Shown one piece after another: positions 41,636 to 56,103 of a DNA stretch of 64,000 bases (its first letter is position 1; the number at the start of each line of letters is the position of its first letter). The notes beneath the pieces are model-generated. The model was not told where the DNA came from. It saw nothing but the letters and a program-made list of their open reading frames with translations, and made no database searches. Source of the stretch: Larix kaempferi (Eukaryota; Streptophyta; Pinopsida; Pinales; Pinaceae); assembly GCA_027924585.1 (NCBI GenBank), contig BSBM01000059.1, positions 3,038,001 through 3,102,000 on the forward strand, in the 5' to 3' direction. Made by a program: the position numbers and the translations under genes.

Positions 41636-42700
41636 ATTCTTCACAAAGCCATGACGCTGAAGGTTTTTTTTTATCTACTCAAGTTATCTACTTGATACAA
41701 AACCTGATTAATCATATTTGGCTTTGATACATTTTCCATATCAATAACACTTATGCTTCCATGTGGGATGCAACCAATGCGTTTAATTGTTGAACATCAT
41801 GGCTTCCAATCTTAGACCAACTTAATGCTTTTTCAGATAGTTCAATTAAAGAACCTTCTTGTCATAAGGAGGACAATATGTGTCGTCTTCATTTCTCACT
41901 GAACTGCATTGTCTTCTCTTTTACAAAATCAAATTCATAAAGAGTACTATTTAAGGGAACATGCCACAAGGCCTTTTCAAATCTCATCTTTAATGCAGCG
42001 ATGTCATAATCTATTGCTTCTTGGTTTTGGAATCCTTTGATGGAATACAATTCTACAGTAATTGAGGTTTCTTCTAGAACCCATGGATCTCCCATAATTC
42101 CCAGAAGCTCACCATCCATATTCTCGACAGCATGAAAGGAACTTCAAATGGAATAAACCAACTATCACACACTTGCTTCCTATAAATGATTATCACAATT
42201 ATATCCACGGGCATGCTTAGTCTTGCTCAACACCTGGTGTAAACTTGGCGTTGTTGGACACTGATGAATTTTACGCATGGACGCTTGATAACCTCTAACA
42301 CTTGTCACTTGAGCTTTCATTCTTTGGAAATACATTAGCACCTTCTCAAAATCATCTCCTCCATTGTAGCAAACAATAAGTTTGTGCTTCCCTTGACGAG
42401 AGTAGAGAACTGAACGAACCATACAATAATAAACTGGATGAGATGATTGTTTCTCATTCTTCAATCTCTTTGCTTTGGATAAGCAATTACCTCTCAAAAC
42501 CATACACCCTTTCTCAAAACAATACACCCTTTTGGATAAAGAGAAGTTTCATTGTTTTGTGCAAATGCAAGGAAATATTTTTGAGCCTTCGGACCTGCCA
42601 TCTTATTCCATCCAAAAATTGAAAATGATATGAGAAGCAAACACCAAGATGCAATACATATATGACATGGCCGCAAGAACTACTCCACGATGGTAATGAG
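41636..42700 (-). pseudogene. Unidentified coding relic(s) beside the E1 fossil
   Basis: Three minus-strand open pieces lie end to end: 42676-42494 (WNKMAGPKAQKYFLAFAQNN), 42527-42180 (VRSVLYSRQGKHKLIVCYNG then GDDFEKVLMYFQRMKAQVTS) and 42119-41889 (MDGELLGIMGDPWVLEETSI, then VELYSIKGFQNQEAIDYDIA). Composition is protein-like and the strand matches the E1 fossil, but I recognise no family. They may belong to one captured or processed pseudogene. Confidence 0.3.
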
Positions 42701-42828
42701 AATTGAACAAATGGTCCCTCATGCTACATCTGCCATATTTTCATACTAAATCCATAAATCCACCTCGTGCCAAGAATTGGCGTGGTATAGTCAATGCCTT
42801 AACAGAATCTAGGGCTAAACCTTTTTTG

Positions 42829-42968
42829 TTAAGCACTGAAACCATATCTTCTTTCTAACATTCGGTCTTTGACTTTGGGATACACATGGATACATTTGTT
42901 AAGCATTTAAACCATGTCATCTTTCTAACATTCGGTCTTTGAATTTGGGATACACATGGATACATTAG
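42829..42968. repeat. 70 bp tandem duplication
   Basis: CTTTCTAACATTCGGTCTTT occurs at 42851 and 42921; the copies include GGATACACATGGATACATT and a preceding TTAAGCA. Confidence 0.9.
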
Positions 42969-45900
42969 ACGAGTTTTTGACATTAAGCACAATGAAGAAG
43001 AATCATAGATAAATGACTCGACTTTAAACACAAGACACTTTATTTATTCATGGGCCTAAAGTGAGGCTTCATGATTTTATTTAAAAGGCATATGGGATGA
43101 TTAAGGTTAAAAATTCATTATCAATTCAACAGAAAAGAAAAGGAATAAGCCATCCTTTAAAAAAACTTAAGCATAAGTCACTTATGATAAAAATTAAAAA
43201 TGGATCATGCACCAGCAACGCGATTTTAGAAACGAAACCTTGACATTAGATTCAAAAGGATAAACAAAGTGGATTTCAACATCAAAAAGTTTGAAATTTG
43301 CCATAAGACATTAAAAATCCATAAATGAGTTACCTAAGGAAAAGGCTTTTAGCAAAATTAGAGACTAAAATTTGAAACAAAATACACTAACTCTTTGAAC
43401 AAAACTTTGGTAAAGAAGATTTTGGCAAGTTCGATGCAAAAAGTGATTAAAAGCTAAAAATTTTGATGGGGTAAAATTTAGTGATAACAACACCAATTGT
43501 TAAAGAATTTTCCTTTGGTTCTACTATATATAAGACAACTATTTTTTAGTGTGTGAAGCAAATACTCCATAAGGGTTTTAAGCTATGTGGACGTCACTAC
43601 TTATTTTTAGCCTTCTCTGCAAATCAATCGAGAGACCGTTATGCATGCTTCTTTGCTCAAGGGAAGGATTTACTATCTACCCTACTGATATGCTGAGCTA
43701 CAAAAAACCTAAAAGTTGTATTTATTTATATCTTACTGTGTAGCATGTGAGATGAACCTTACAGGTTAGGTATATATTCCTTAGGTTATAACTTACTAGT
43801 AAATGATCTTAATACCCTTAGGATCTAGCACTATGAAATTGAAATCAATTATGGAGATGGTGACTCTTATTTGGCCCAACTTTTATGGCATTCAACGTTT
43901 TGCATGCCAAGATCAAGCTCCATTTTATTTTGCTAGAAATTTGTTTTTTTGTCAAATCTAGAACAACTTGAGACTTTAAAAAACAAATGCTCTTATGTCA
44001 GAAAAGTGTAAGCTCTCTGTGCATTTTCTTTTGCAAGAAAGGTTCAAATATTTTAGATAATTTTGTGACACCATTGGGTGACTTTAAGACTTTATGTTTT
44101 ATGTTTTTCATACATCACAATATATTGGACTGATGGATATTCCTACTTATGTTTAGGCAGATGCCTAGAGTTTCATAATCTTAAAGTAAATGTTTTATGT
44201 TTTTTGTACATCACAATATATTGGATTGACAGATATTCCTACCTATGTTTAGGTAGGTGCTCAAAGTTTCATAATCTTAAAGTTAATGTTTGCCAAAAAT
44301 ACTATTTGGAGACCATATTTAGTATTGATTTGTATGGGAAAATGTCAAAGACAAGATAAGAGGGTGTCAAGATTGTCTAATTATTTATGTCTCAACTCAT
44401 GCAGAAAACCTACACTACTATATGCAGGATGAAATTTGTAGATAACTTGCTTTTGGAATTGATTATGAAAGAAATGTTAATATAGAATAACTTAGAACTG
44501 CTACTTAAGCACAAATACAATTTAGTGTTTAATGACTTGTCTCCTGGATGTTTTTCTTTACTGCCAACTTTTTTCTCAATTTTAAAATTACATGTGGTAT
44601 TATGTGAATTATTTGGATATAACAATAGGATGGATGAAAGATGAAGAAGAAAATAAAAATTCAAGGCCAACTTTGTTTACAAACCAAAATTTAGACTTTT
44701 TAAGGGGGGTATGATCATGTAAAGTCATGACAAGAATTTACTTTGAAATGCGAGCATAACAAAGATTGATGGTTAACTTGTTCTTGGAATAATGATTCTC
44801 TTCTTCTTGCATTGTCCATGAAATAGAAACTATATGATTGTCCAATAATATAAGTGACTCTATAATGTTTGTTCCTTCAAATATTTTATTTTGTTGGTAC
44901 AAAGCTATGGAGACACATAACTAGCTAGCTACAATCCAATGAGACAAATCCATCCCAAAATGTGAAGAAATGAATTTACAAGTACTCCAACAGATGATTG
45001 TTGTCTTAAAGATCAACCATCACAAGAGTAGAGTTGACAAAGATGAACAACTTGAATACTATAAGAATAGAATTAACAAAAATGGATCTCAACACATGCA
45101 ACCTACTTGAACACATCCTAAATATGTCACATTATCATACTAGCATATGTCTATTGTCTACTTGCTATAGAAATCATGTTGTATGGAAATTGATTTATAA
45201 CAATATTCAAAACTACCTATATCATAATATAAGAAAATAAACTCATATCATGCATTTAGCAATTACAAATGTCTCACCTATTGGAAGAATTTAGGTTTAA
45301 TTCATGCCTTTCCTTATATGTTACTAATGTTAAAACAATCTCCTTGTTTTTACTTTGGATCTCTTACTTCCATAATGTATAATATAATTCTAGAGAAATT
45401 TGACAAGCAATTGAATTTCCTAATTTTGTAGACATTACAAAAGGAATTGAGTAATTGATTCTCAAGGTAATCAAAAGTCTTTCAAAGAAAAAAAATAATT
45501 ATTGAATCTACAACACAATTTACTCAATAACATGTCTAACAAGTAAAATATTTGATTTAGGAACCAATAAAAATTTTAACTCTTTCAATTAATATTGCAT
45601 GACTATATTTCTTGATGTATGATCAAATTTTCAGAATTATGATTTCTCCATGCTCACTATACAAATTTCAAAATATATGTAATCAACAATGGATACTCAT
45701 TTACTTCATAAAAATTAGTGACATGCAAAATAATTATATTGAGGATTATCATCTTCCATGTTTTGTAAACCTATAAATAAAATTTTCAAGGGAAGGGAAA
45801 CTCCAAAAACAACTTAGTATGGATATATCCTAGCACACATTAAAGGTCCCAATCCTTCCATCGAAAGTAGAGGATGTAGACATGCATTCAATCTTACAAA

Positions 45901-47220
45901 AAAAACCCAACCCCTCATAAACATATTCCTACAATTGGCATCACTTTAAGGAAATGAAGCATGGCATGAATTAGAAAACTTATATTGAGAAAGGGAAACA
46001 TTACCTTTAATTGAATTTAAAGAAGTTATATACTTAATATTACTATCTAGCCTCCACTATCCTTGTAAAATTCATCAAACACAAAACACGTCAAAAAGGT
46101 GAAACTAGGAACAAAGGTATGTCTATGAACATTTAATATCACTAGCGAGGAGACATAAACTCTACAAATATACATTCATTTAAATTTTAGGTAAGCTACT
46201 TTAAAACTAAACCTAGATTATTATAATTGTAATTAGCTACTCAAATTCAAAAGAAGTTAGAAATCTAATTATTTGATGAAAACAAAAAGAATTGTTAATC
46301 GTAGCTTTAATTATGGAAAGCTCCAAATTGTCTTTCATGGCTTCAAACATTGTCCCCTTCTTGGATTTCCAACAATCAAAAGCCAAAGGGTGGGTCGTGG
46401 GTTATCCCCATCTTTGTCTGTCAATGATCAAAAGCTTGATTTTGGAACTGACTTAGAATACGATGATATTGTGCTATATACTATAGAGGGACATATTTGG
46501 AGATATCACAACTACACCCTTACCAATTACTAAGGAATCATTGAGCCTTCAAGTCCAAATGAGATATAACTTAATCATAAGGTGGAGAGTTTAGAAGAGA
46601 AAAATGATATTTTTCTAGAGTCAAAATTTCTACATCAAAATAAAAATTTATTTTTTCAAACAACCATGAAAAATTAAAATTGTAATAGAACTCCCTTCCT
46701 TTGAAAAGAAAATTTTAGAATCAAACCAAGAGATTGCAAAATGAGTTAGCATCGTATTCATAAAAAACTTCAATTAATCATCATTTATACAACTCAAAGG
46801 AAACCACACAACAAGCTCTTCATGACATTTGTTTTACTACTCTCTTTTTCACTTTATTATCTCTACTATTTTTTTCCCTTTCGGCTTCCATTTGCACATT
46901 ATGGGGCAATTGCTAGTTTTAAGTTAAGGAGAAGTTTCCATGAATCGATCGAATAACATGAAAAAATGAACTACAATAGCCTTCTCGCCCTCGTAATTGG
47001 GAAGGTGTAGTTTTTACATCTAATGACTTTGCTTTAGAATAGTCTATAAATCTGAGAAACAAGAGTCTCTGAGGCCATTTCCCACATGCTATTGAAAATT
47101 TTCATGTCTTGAAAATTCTGAATTTGCTCACATAGACCATGCTTGGAAAAATATTTCTTGGGCTTAAAAATTATGAACAACTGGAGAGAGTTGATCTTAA
47201 TAGTAACATTGATCCCTAGT
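42969..47220. other. Unassigned AT-rich DNA with a 96 bp duplication
   Basis: At 44095-44290 a 96 bp unit (TACATCACAATATATTGGA at 44111 and 44207, with TTTCATAATCTTAAAGT) is present twice. The rest shows no supported gene; longer open stretches such as 46273-46533 are not recognisable. Confidence 0.4.
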
Positions 47221-47795
47221 CCTTTCACACCATGGAAACCTGATCCACTTTTATAAACTATAGTAACATGATTGCTTCTTATATAGAAATCACCCAAACG
47301 AACTGGCCAATGTCCAACCCATATGAAAATATTTTAGATTCAATATTTGTTACATTTACTAAGAAGTCAAACTTGTGCATATTGTATTACTTGGTTGTGT
47401 TTTCTTCCTTTTTTGTCTTTAGAATGGAAAAACCACTTATATGTGATTGGTCATTTTTTAACATTGTGTGTATCAAATGTATGATGCTTGTGCATGTTTC
47501 ATTTCTTGTATCTAGAAACCTTGTGAATTGCATTGTCTTTCATCCTGTATAGACCTTTTAATTTAGTCTCGTTGTCAGTGAAACTTGCCTGGCTGTTGCC
47601 AAAATAGGATTTCCAATGCAATAGCCCTAGAAATAGGACTGTCTAAGTATTTGCAATTCCATTAGTTAGGTAAAACCCAGTTTCAAAAATGGGCAGTTCA
47701 ACTAGGTGAATCTAAACTAGTCTTCTATGCAGATCATCCGATTATGTATAGATAAATAGTAAATACAGAAATTTTATTGTAAGTTGTACTTATCG
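47221..47795. repeat. Diverged dispersed duplication, copy 1
   Basis: Shares a ~0.6 kb order of words with 49737-50382: TTTCACACCATGG, AAATATTTTAGATTCAATAT, AAGAAGTCAAACTTGT, TCTTTAGAATGG, TAGAAACYTTGTGAATTGCA, CCAATGCRATAGCCCTA. Roughly 80% alike by eye. The element type is unknown. Confidence 0.7.
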
Positions 47796-49736
47796 TTGGT
47801 CTCTGTTAGTCCTAAAGTCTGCTAACTTGACTACGGGATAGCAGTGTTCAGGAACCTCAGATTTTAAGGATTGTTTTTGTGATTTTGGTGGATAACAATA
47901 TAAAAGTCAAGTGTGTAAAGACAAAGTACAAAGACACAAATGCAGAAGGAATGACAGTACCGTTGTACAGGATCCAAGAGACAGGTTTCAAAACATACAA
48001 ATACAGGGAATAAACAAACAGTTCATCACTGCACAATATGTAAAAGTGTAGGTACTTAAAATAACATTTCAAACATCAGTAAGCATAAATATCCACTTAC
48101 CAACACAGGATCTATATAGAAAACATCTATATAAACTGGAATGTAAACAAGGGTTCAAACAGAACCACAGAATATCCACACAACATAAAGTTGAAAACCT
48201 AGCTCCAAATAGATAATTTGTCATTCATAAAGCAAAGAAGTTCTTACACAGATAAGAAATTGCAAAACTGTACAATTCTCCCAGAATATTCGACCTTCAT
48301 CAGTCTCCCCTTTCCAAAATGTTACAATATGCATTATATAGACGATGAGGTCGAAATCCTCCCAAATCCCAAAGATAACAATCAGTTACAATCAATTTCT
48401 GAAACTGCCTGCCACAAAAATTGGGCCAAACTGCTGAAAATTGGGGCTTAGAGATGGATTTGGTTCTCCAAATCTGTGACACTTGTGTATAAATCGAAAG
48501 AGGTTGTTGTATATTGGTTTGTTGTGAGAAAAAACTCTCTCAATTCTTTGAGATTCATTTTCATTTGCCCGAGATCTGTATTTCAAAAACATGTGTCAAA
48601 CAGGGAAATTCTGAGATCCGAAAATTAGGGCTCAGAGATGGATTCGATTCTCCCAATATGTGACACATGTAGGAAAACTGAGAGAGGTTATTGTTCTCTA
48701 ACATGTTAGGAACAAAAAACTCCACCTGTTTCGCAAAATTATTCTCCAGTCTCTCAGAATCATCATTTGAAAATGATGACTCAGCACAGTAAAAACGTCA
48801 CATTTCTTTATGAGCAAAGGACGGTTCTTCTATTTGGGATTCAAATTCTTTACCAAGGAATTTTGCAGTAAATCTCCTCGCCTCTTCATCCAGTGTTGGC
48901 TATTCATCAATAATAGACTCTTGGCACCCTGTAGCTTAGACACCAACTTGGTCATTGGATTATGCACAAATCAATGGTATTAGCTTTGGATTTTTTAGTA
49001 TTTCCACACCAAAACTCACACCATAACCATTCTTAAAACAGTGAGAATATCGGTACTGTATGTTGAGCATAACTTGGAAGAAAGGCACTAAAATGATATG
49101 GCTTGCTACGCAGGTGATCCTTCCATAAACCCTATTTCCAGAATCCAGAGACTGATCAACTTCATTATTGTTTTGGTAACCCTACACAAAAGCCCAACCC
49201 CGGCAAGCTAACAGCCTGTATACATATGAATGATGAGATACATTGCCAGTCCATGTTAAACATAGGCAATACTTTATTAAATCTTAACTTTGCATAAACT
49301 ATGAAAGGACTTTAATTAATTTATAGGAGCTTAGGCTTTTAAACTATGATTTTGCAAATGCATAAAAATGATTATTAAAAACGAAGATCAAGCAACCAAA
49401 ACATAGGAAAAAGGGAAATAAAAAGGAAACAAGGACAAAGGTGAAAATCAAAAGTTCTAGTAAACAAGCTAACAGACCTAGGAAAAACAGTCTCTATATC
49501 AATATTCCTGAAGAACTTCATTATTTCAGTGTTGTAGTCATCTTGTATTTGTATTTTTTTAGTCACTAATCTTTAAATGAAACTTATGGTAACAAATTAC
49601 CTGGTATAATAGGTATGGTTGAAGGCATGCATAATTCTCACTTGTTGGCATTAAAGCTATGTAAATCTAAACTAGTATTCTCTGTAGACACCTGCATTTG
49701 ATTCTGTACAAATAAAAAAAATACTAAATACAGATT
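47796..49736. other. Unassigned; includes a ~184 bp spaced duplication
   Basis: GAAAATTRGGGCTYAGAGATG starts at 48436 and 48620 and continues for about 80 bp in each. 49570-49735 resembles the end part of the 0.6 kb dispersed unit. No gene supported. Confidence 0.5.
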
Positions 49737-50382
49737 TCTTTCACACCATGGCAATCTGATCCACTTTTAAAAACTATACTAAAACGATAACCTATTGTAT
49801 ATCGATCCCCAAACGAACTAGGTAATTGCCATCAATTGTATATGAAAATATTTTACATTCAATATCTATTACATTTATTAAGAAGTCAAACTTGTTCATA
49901 TTGTATTACTTTCCAGTGATTTCTTCCATATTCGTCTTTAGAATGGTGAAACCACTATATGTGATTGGTAATTTTTTAACATTCTCTATATCAATTCTGC
50001 ATGTATCATTCATTTCTTGTATCTAGAAACTTTGTGAATTGCACTGTCTTGTATCTTGTTTAAACCTTTTAACATAGTCTGGGTCTAAGTGAAACTTGCT
50101 TGGTTGCTGCAAGAGTAGGCTATCCAATGCGATAGCCCTACAAAATAGGACTGTTCAATAATTTGCAATTTTATTAGTTAGCTGGAAATAAAGCTTATGG
50201 TAACAAATTTCCATGGTCTACAAGGTACTGTCAAAGGCATGCATAGTTCCAACATGTCGGGTCAAAGCTAGGTGAATCTAAACTATTCTTCTTTGCAGAC
50301 AAAGGTATCTGATTGTGTTTACATCATAGAATATGAATAGTAAATACATATATTTTATTGTTAGCTTTAGGTATCATGGTCA
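49737..50382. repeat. Diverged dispersed duplication, copy 2
   Basis: Counterpart of 47221-47795, with an extra ~80 bp segment beginning TTATGGTAACAAAT that also appears at 49580 and 50465. Confidence 0.7.
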
Positions 50383-53372
50383 CTATATCAATATTGTTGA
50401 AGAAATTCATTTTGCAATATTGTAGTCATTTTGTATTTTTATTCACTAATCTTTGAATCAATCTTATGATAACAAATCTCCATAGTAGTAAGTATACTAT
50501 GTACTGTCAAAGTCATGCATAATTCCCACTTGTTAACTGATTTGAAACAAAACATAAAACACTTCCTTCCACACACTTTTCAGTGTTTGTTCCCATCCTT
50601 GACTAGTAAAAATACATTTACAAATTGTTTTCACTTCAAAGTGTGTTGCTATTTTAAGCGAACAAAATTCTCCCACCAACTGAAGTGGATATCGATATAT
50701 AAGTTCTGGATATCAATATATAAAGTTATGATACATGAAATATTTTTCGAGAGACAATTCCTAGCTTTAAAATGATCTCTTTAGAGTAGCATTTCCTCTA
50801 ACACTGATTGGTTCTCTAATTTGCCACGTTTCAATCATTGGATTTGCCTCCACTTCCTATTACTTGTAAACTTGTCAACCATTTGAAAAAAAAACAAGAT
50901 AGACAATCAGAACAAATGAACCATGTTGAGCTATTTTTCCATTATTATTATGTAAGCAAATACAAAATATAAGCAACAATTAACAGTAAACTGATTTTAA
51001 ATATGTCCAGACCTTTTCATTCACTACGAAAAAAAAGAAGACTCACATTGAAAAAAAGCCATTGGCCATATAAATTAAATGTTTATTTCTGTACCTTCTA
51101 TTGATTTGCATAATGTCGTTGACCATGTCTATAGCAGTTAACAGTCTCTGTATTGCTCTTTGTGTTAACATCAATAGCATAGATTAAACCTGAAGCTTGA
51201 AAACTGGTGTACTAACTTTGAAAAGATTTGAATAATAATGCTATTAATGTCAAACAATGGTAGTTAATTCCACCATTGCAATTCTTTGTCTTGATAAAGG
51301 TAAAAAAATAGTGAATTGAATATCAATACATTGATCAGATTCATTGGCTTAACATGTACACAAAAAATCTATTCATTCTCAAAAGATGCTACTTATGTAT
51401 ATACATATAGTTAAAAGTCCAAAAGTGTCTTTGCTGATTTATGATTTATCATTGACATCTTTGTTGTCCCTTAAATCAATTGACATCATTGCACAACCAA
51501 CTCTTAAGGTGCACAAATGTTTCCAATCAATTTTAGCACAAAGAAATTATTGCTTCTAGCTATGAAGTTAAATGTTTTGGCTGACATAGATACTATGTGC
51601 ATAATGACATGCAACAGTGGAAGACAAAACTTGCTTTTGAACGTTTTTGCAAATTTGGAAGACTGCAATATCTATATAATTTTCTCTCTCCAGCAATAAC
51701 AAGGAAGTTCAAGCCCATATATTGAGCTGGTTTTCACAAGTGTAAAGTGTCTTGTAATTCTACAAATACAAACGGATATGAAAAAAAAAGGATAGACTAT
51801 AGCCCAAGCTGATTTTGATCCATAAAGTTTGGGGAACATTGTTTTTTCCCATAAGTTGTTCTCCATGGATGTTTTTGCCTTCCTCTTAATGGAAATCATT
51901 TCCTATTTTAAATATTTTAACCTATGCAAAATGTTATGTCTTGACTTTATTAAATCATTTATAGTATTCAATATAACATAGTATTACTGTTTTTTATAAC
52001 TTTTACTGACAAAAATAAAATGACACAACAACAAAATTCTACTTCACAACCGAACAACTTTCTCTTATTTTTTTTATATCTCAATGCTCTTGTTTCCTTG
52101 ACAACAACAACGATTTCAATAACATACATTGTAACTAATACTCCCTCTGCATTAACCTTGCAGAGACATTGGCTCTTGTCTTACTATTATTATTATTATT
52201 ATATATTAATATATTATATAATGTATCACCTTCCTGAACGCTATTAAACGTGTTTGTGGTTGGTGTGGGACTTGGCTAATGGTACTACAATGTGCCACGA
52301 ATATGAACTGCACTCACCAACTTTGGTATCACACATCTGGCCATCGTATCATGGCATTAAATTCAGAATTCACTTATTCATCTCACCTGGTCGCCTAGGC
52401 AATAGCTTACATGTACCTAGAGTTTTACATTAATCTTTTGTTCGTCCCTAATTTAAACTAAACTTAATGAACTATGACCTCGGTGATGGTTTCAATGATA
52501 CAGGCATGGGGGTTCACTCAATGAACTTGTTACATAGCACGATCGTTGGCATGATATTAAAGTATATCCCTAATTTCACTAAATATTGGAAAATGCATCC
52601 TATAATTGTATTGTTGACCCCCCCTCCCAATATGCCTTTCCAATTAAGAAAACCCCTAGTTTCACTAGATATTGTAGGTATCCATTTTTATCAACCCATT
52701 TTTAACACCCCCTTTATATCATATTATCAACTTGTAACAAATAAGACTCAAGATCCCTCACACATCTTAGTATAAGAAAACAATATGCTAAATAAAATAA
52801 TAGTATAATGCTAATAATGATCCCACTAGGATTGTAGGGGCAACTGATCAATTTGTAGAATTGGATAGTGGAAGACCCAATGAAATAGTACCTGGGAAGG
52901 AAAAATGCGTAAAAGGAAACATAGTCAAGAGATCAACATAACAAAGAATGTAAAATACTAAGAGTCCAATTGTTATTGCAATGCTTAGAAAAGATGAGAA
53001 TTGCATATGTTTCACACCACAGCCTGTCAATCTACCAATTTTATATAATGTAAATACAAATATAGCCATAGAGAGCTCATGTTTTCTCTAAGCTTAATAA
53101 ATTAAACTCCATAAAAATGAAAAATTGAAACCCTTTCATGGATGGACTCCCCTACATTCCTATAAAAAAAACATCATTGATGTTTGAACCCAAATGAACA
53201 TAGAAAAATTCCTTTACTTTTTAATAACACCATATGATCATGTGCAGAGTGTGTTTGGGTCATTCACAAGATCTAATGAATTTCCTTCACTTCCTCTACA
53301 TTTATTTTTGCAATCAAGGGAATTAACAACATCTAGTTACCTTTTATTGGCTTATATCTAGTTTTTTATTGT
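50383..53372. other. Unassigned AT-rich DNA
   Basis: No recognised gene. (TTA)n-type microsatellite near 52180-52205. Short open stretches (for example 52848-53069 minus, partly hydrophobic) carry no family signal. Confidence 0.4.
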
Positions 53373-54775
53373 AATCTTTATAGGAGAGGGAAAATTCTAC
53401 ATTGTTAGGTTTCAAGCATGCAATGGTTATAAAGATACACACATGGTGAAACTTACCAATTCATGGTATTGATACATAGGGTATGTAAATAAGGATTTAC
53501 ATTTTCACCTATGTTTATGTTAGTTACAATACAATATTAAGACAGATGCCTTGCATATAATAATTGAAATTAGAATTATGAATGTGCCAAATATAACTCA
53601 ATCTAACAACTATTCCTAAATGGCATTGTGAAAATATTAAAGAAGAATACAAAAAATTGATTTAACCATAATGTATATATTATTGTAATGTTTATGTACA
53701 CAAATGATGCATTTGTGTAGTAATGCCTTTCTATCACTGTAAGCAATTTCTATGAATAGAATAATGAAGTTACAACCATATACGTACAAATGGTGCATTT
53801 ATGCAACAATGCCTTTTCATTACTATAATCAATTTCTATGAATAGACTAATGAATATATATAAAGAGAGGTCCATTGTAGGTAGAGATACATGATTAGAC
53901 ATGATGTGGATATGAATTATGGAGGAGTATCCAACATCATAGCTACACCACTTTATTCATCATATAAAACCTCCAGTGTCTGCACCAACGATCATCTCAA
54001 GAAAGGTTTCAAAGGTAGGATTTCAATCCATACGCCAATTCTTTAGTTGAGTGACATATGTCAATCAATACAAGTCAACTATGTGTCGAGGGATTCAAGT
54101 CGACGAGTTTACCTCTCAGTCTATGTTGCATTCAGCGAAAAAGCTCATTCAAACCATCCATCATTCAATGGCAAGTTTATACAGATCAAACAATGTCGAA
54201 GTAAGCCTCCAATCAACATCTTTAAGATCCAGTCGAAGCATAAGTCGGTGTACAACAAACAACTAGAGCACCTACAGATCAAATAGATTACAAGAAAGGA
54301 ACACGATAGTTAAAGTCGATTGTCGATGATCAACTCTAGGTAATCAACAATCTTCCGCGCGACAAGTCCACAACACAGATCAAATTTTAGCCACTGTGTG
54401 AGACATGCTGAATGCCCAAAACTCTATCAAAATTTTCCTCAGTCCATTCACTTTAGAAAACATTTTAGATGTTTAACCTTTAGTCAATCCAGAGAATCAT
54501 CCCGTCAACTACATTTCGATCTACAAACAATTGGATATCAGGAGAAGTCAACCATCCAATATGCATGGATTCTACAGGTCGATAGATCCAGATCAAAGCA
54601 CTAGGGCACATATTTGTTGAAAGAATGTTTAGGGAATGCCCCTGGTAGTATAGCTAGACCCAGAACATCAAATAGTGATATATCACAACTAGAATAGCCA
54701 GATCATGCCAAACAAATATATGCTAATTAAATTACCAATGGAAATATTCTCATTCTATGAATCCTCAGATCACAG
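53373..54775 (-). repeat. 1.4 kb direct duplication, copy A
   Basis: Copy A (1403 bp) and copy B (54776 to ~56082) are head-to-tail and mostly identical by eye, both starting AATCTTTATAGGAGAGGG and ending CCTCAGATCACA. Copy A keeps ~102 bp (about 53615-53716) that copy B lacks. No long ORF on either strand. Strand is given for the putative element whose leader this would be (PBS at 56092-56103). Confidence 0.9.
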
Positions 54776-56082
54776 AATCTTTATAGGAGAGGGAAAATTC
54801 TACATTGTTAGGTTTCAAGCATGCAATGGTTATGAAGATACACACATGGTGAAACTTATATGATACCATTTCATGGTATTGATACATAGGGTATGTAAAT
54901 AAGGATTTACATTTTCACCTATGTTTATGTTAGTTACAATACAATATTAAGACAAATTCCTTGCATATAATAATTGAAATTAGAATTATGAATGTGCCAA
55001 ATATAACTCAATCTAACAACTATTGTAGTAATGCCTTTCTATCACTGTAAGCAATTTCTATGAATAGAATAATGAAGTTACAACCATATACGTACAAATG
55101 GTGCATTTATGCAACAATGCCTTTTCATTAGTATAATCGATTTCTATGAATAAACTATTGAATAGATATAAAGAGAGGTCCATTGCAGGTAGAGACACAT
55201 GATTAGACATGACATGGATATGAATTATGGAGGAGTATCCAACATCATAGCTACACCAATTTATTCAGCATATAAAACCTCCAGTGTTTGCACCAACGAT
55301 CATCTCAAGAAAGGTTTCAAAGGTAGGGTTTCAATCCATACGCCAATTCTTCAGTCGAGTGACATATGTCAATCAATACAAGTCAACAATGTGTCGAGGG
55401 CTTCAAGTCGATGAGTTTACCTCTCAGTCGATGCCGCATTCAGAAAAAAATCTCATTCAAACCATCCATCATTCAATGGCAAGTTTATACAGATCCAACA
55501 ATGTCGAAGTAAGCCTCCAATCAACATCTTTAAGATCCAGTCGAAGCATAAGTTGGTGGACAACAAACAACTAGAGCACCTCCAGATCGAATAGATTACA
55601 AGTAGGGAACACAATAGTTAAAGTCGATTGTCGATGATCAACTCCAGGTAATCAACAATCTTCTGCGAAACAAGTCCACACCACAGATCAAATTTTAGCC
55701 ACTATGTGAGACATGCTGAATGCCCAAAACTCTATTAAAATTTTCCTCAGTCCATTCACTTCAGAAAACATTTTAGATGTTTAACCTTTAGTCGATCCAG
55801 AGAATCAGCCTGTCAACTATATTTCGATCTACAGACAATTGGATATTGAGAGAAGTCAACCATCCAATATGCATGGATTCTACAGGTCGATAGATCCAGA
55901 TCAAAGCACTAGGGCACATATTTGTTGAAAGTTTGTTTAGGGAATGCCCCCGGTAGTATAGCTAGACCCAGAACATCAAATAGTGATATATCACAACTAG
56001 AATAGCCATATCATGCAAAACAAATGTATGCTCATTAAATCACCGATGGAAATATTCTCATTATGTGAATCCTCAGATCACA
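54776..56082 (-). repeat. 1.4 kb direct duplication, copy B
   Basis: Matches copy A apart from scattered substitutions, a ~102 bp deletion after TCTAACAACTATT (near 55024) and a ~10 bp insertion near 54860. It ends 9 bp before a PBS-like site, so the duplicated DNA may be the leader of a minus-strand LTR element. Confidence 0.9.
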
Positions 56083-56091
56083 AACCAATGA

Positions 56092-56103
56092 GCTCTGCTA
56101 CCA
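56092..56103 (-). other. Primer-binding site of a minus-strand LTR element
   Basis: Minus strand TGGTAGCAGAGC differs by one base from TGGTATCAGAGC and is directly adjacent to TGTTGGG (56104), the end of a candidate LTR. Confidence 0.65.

Noticed and set aside
44078-44359. Possible copia integrase fragment (DGYSYLCLGRC repeated)
   Set aside because: The resemblance is weak and the reading is just a 96 bp duplication.
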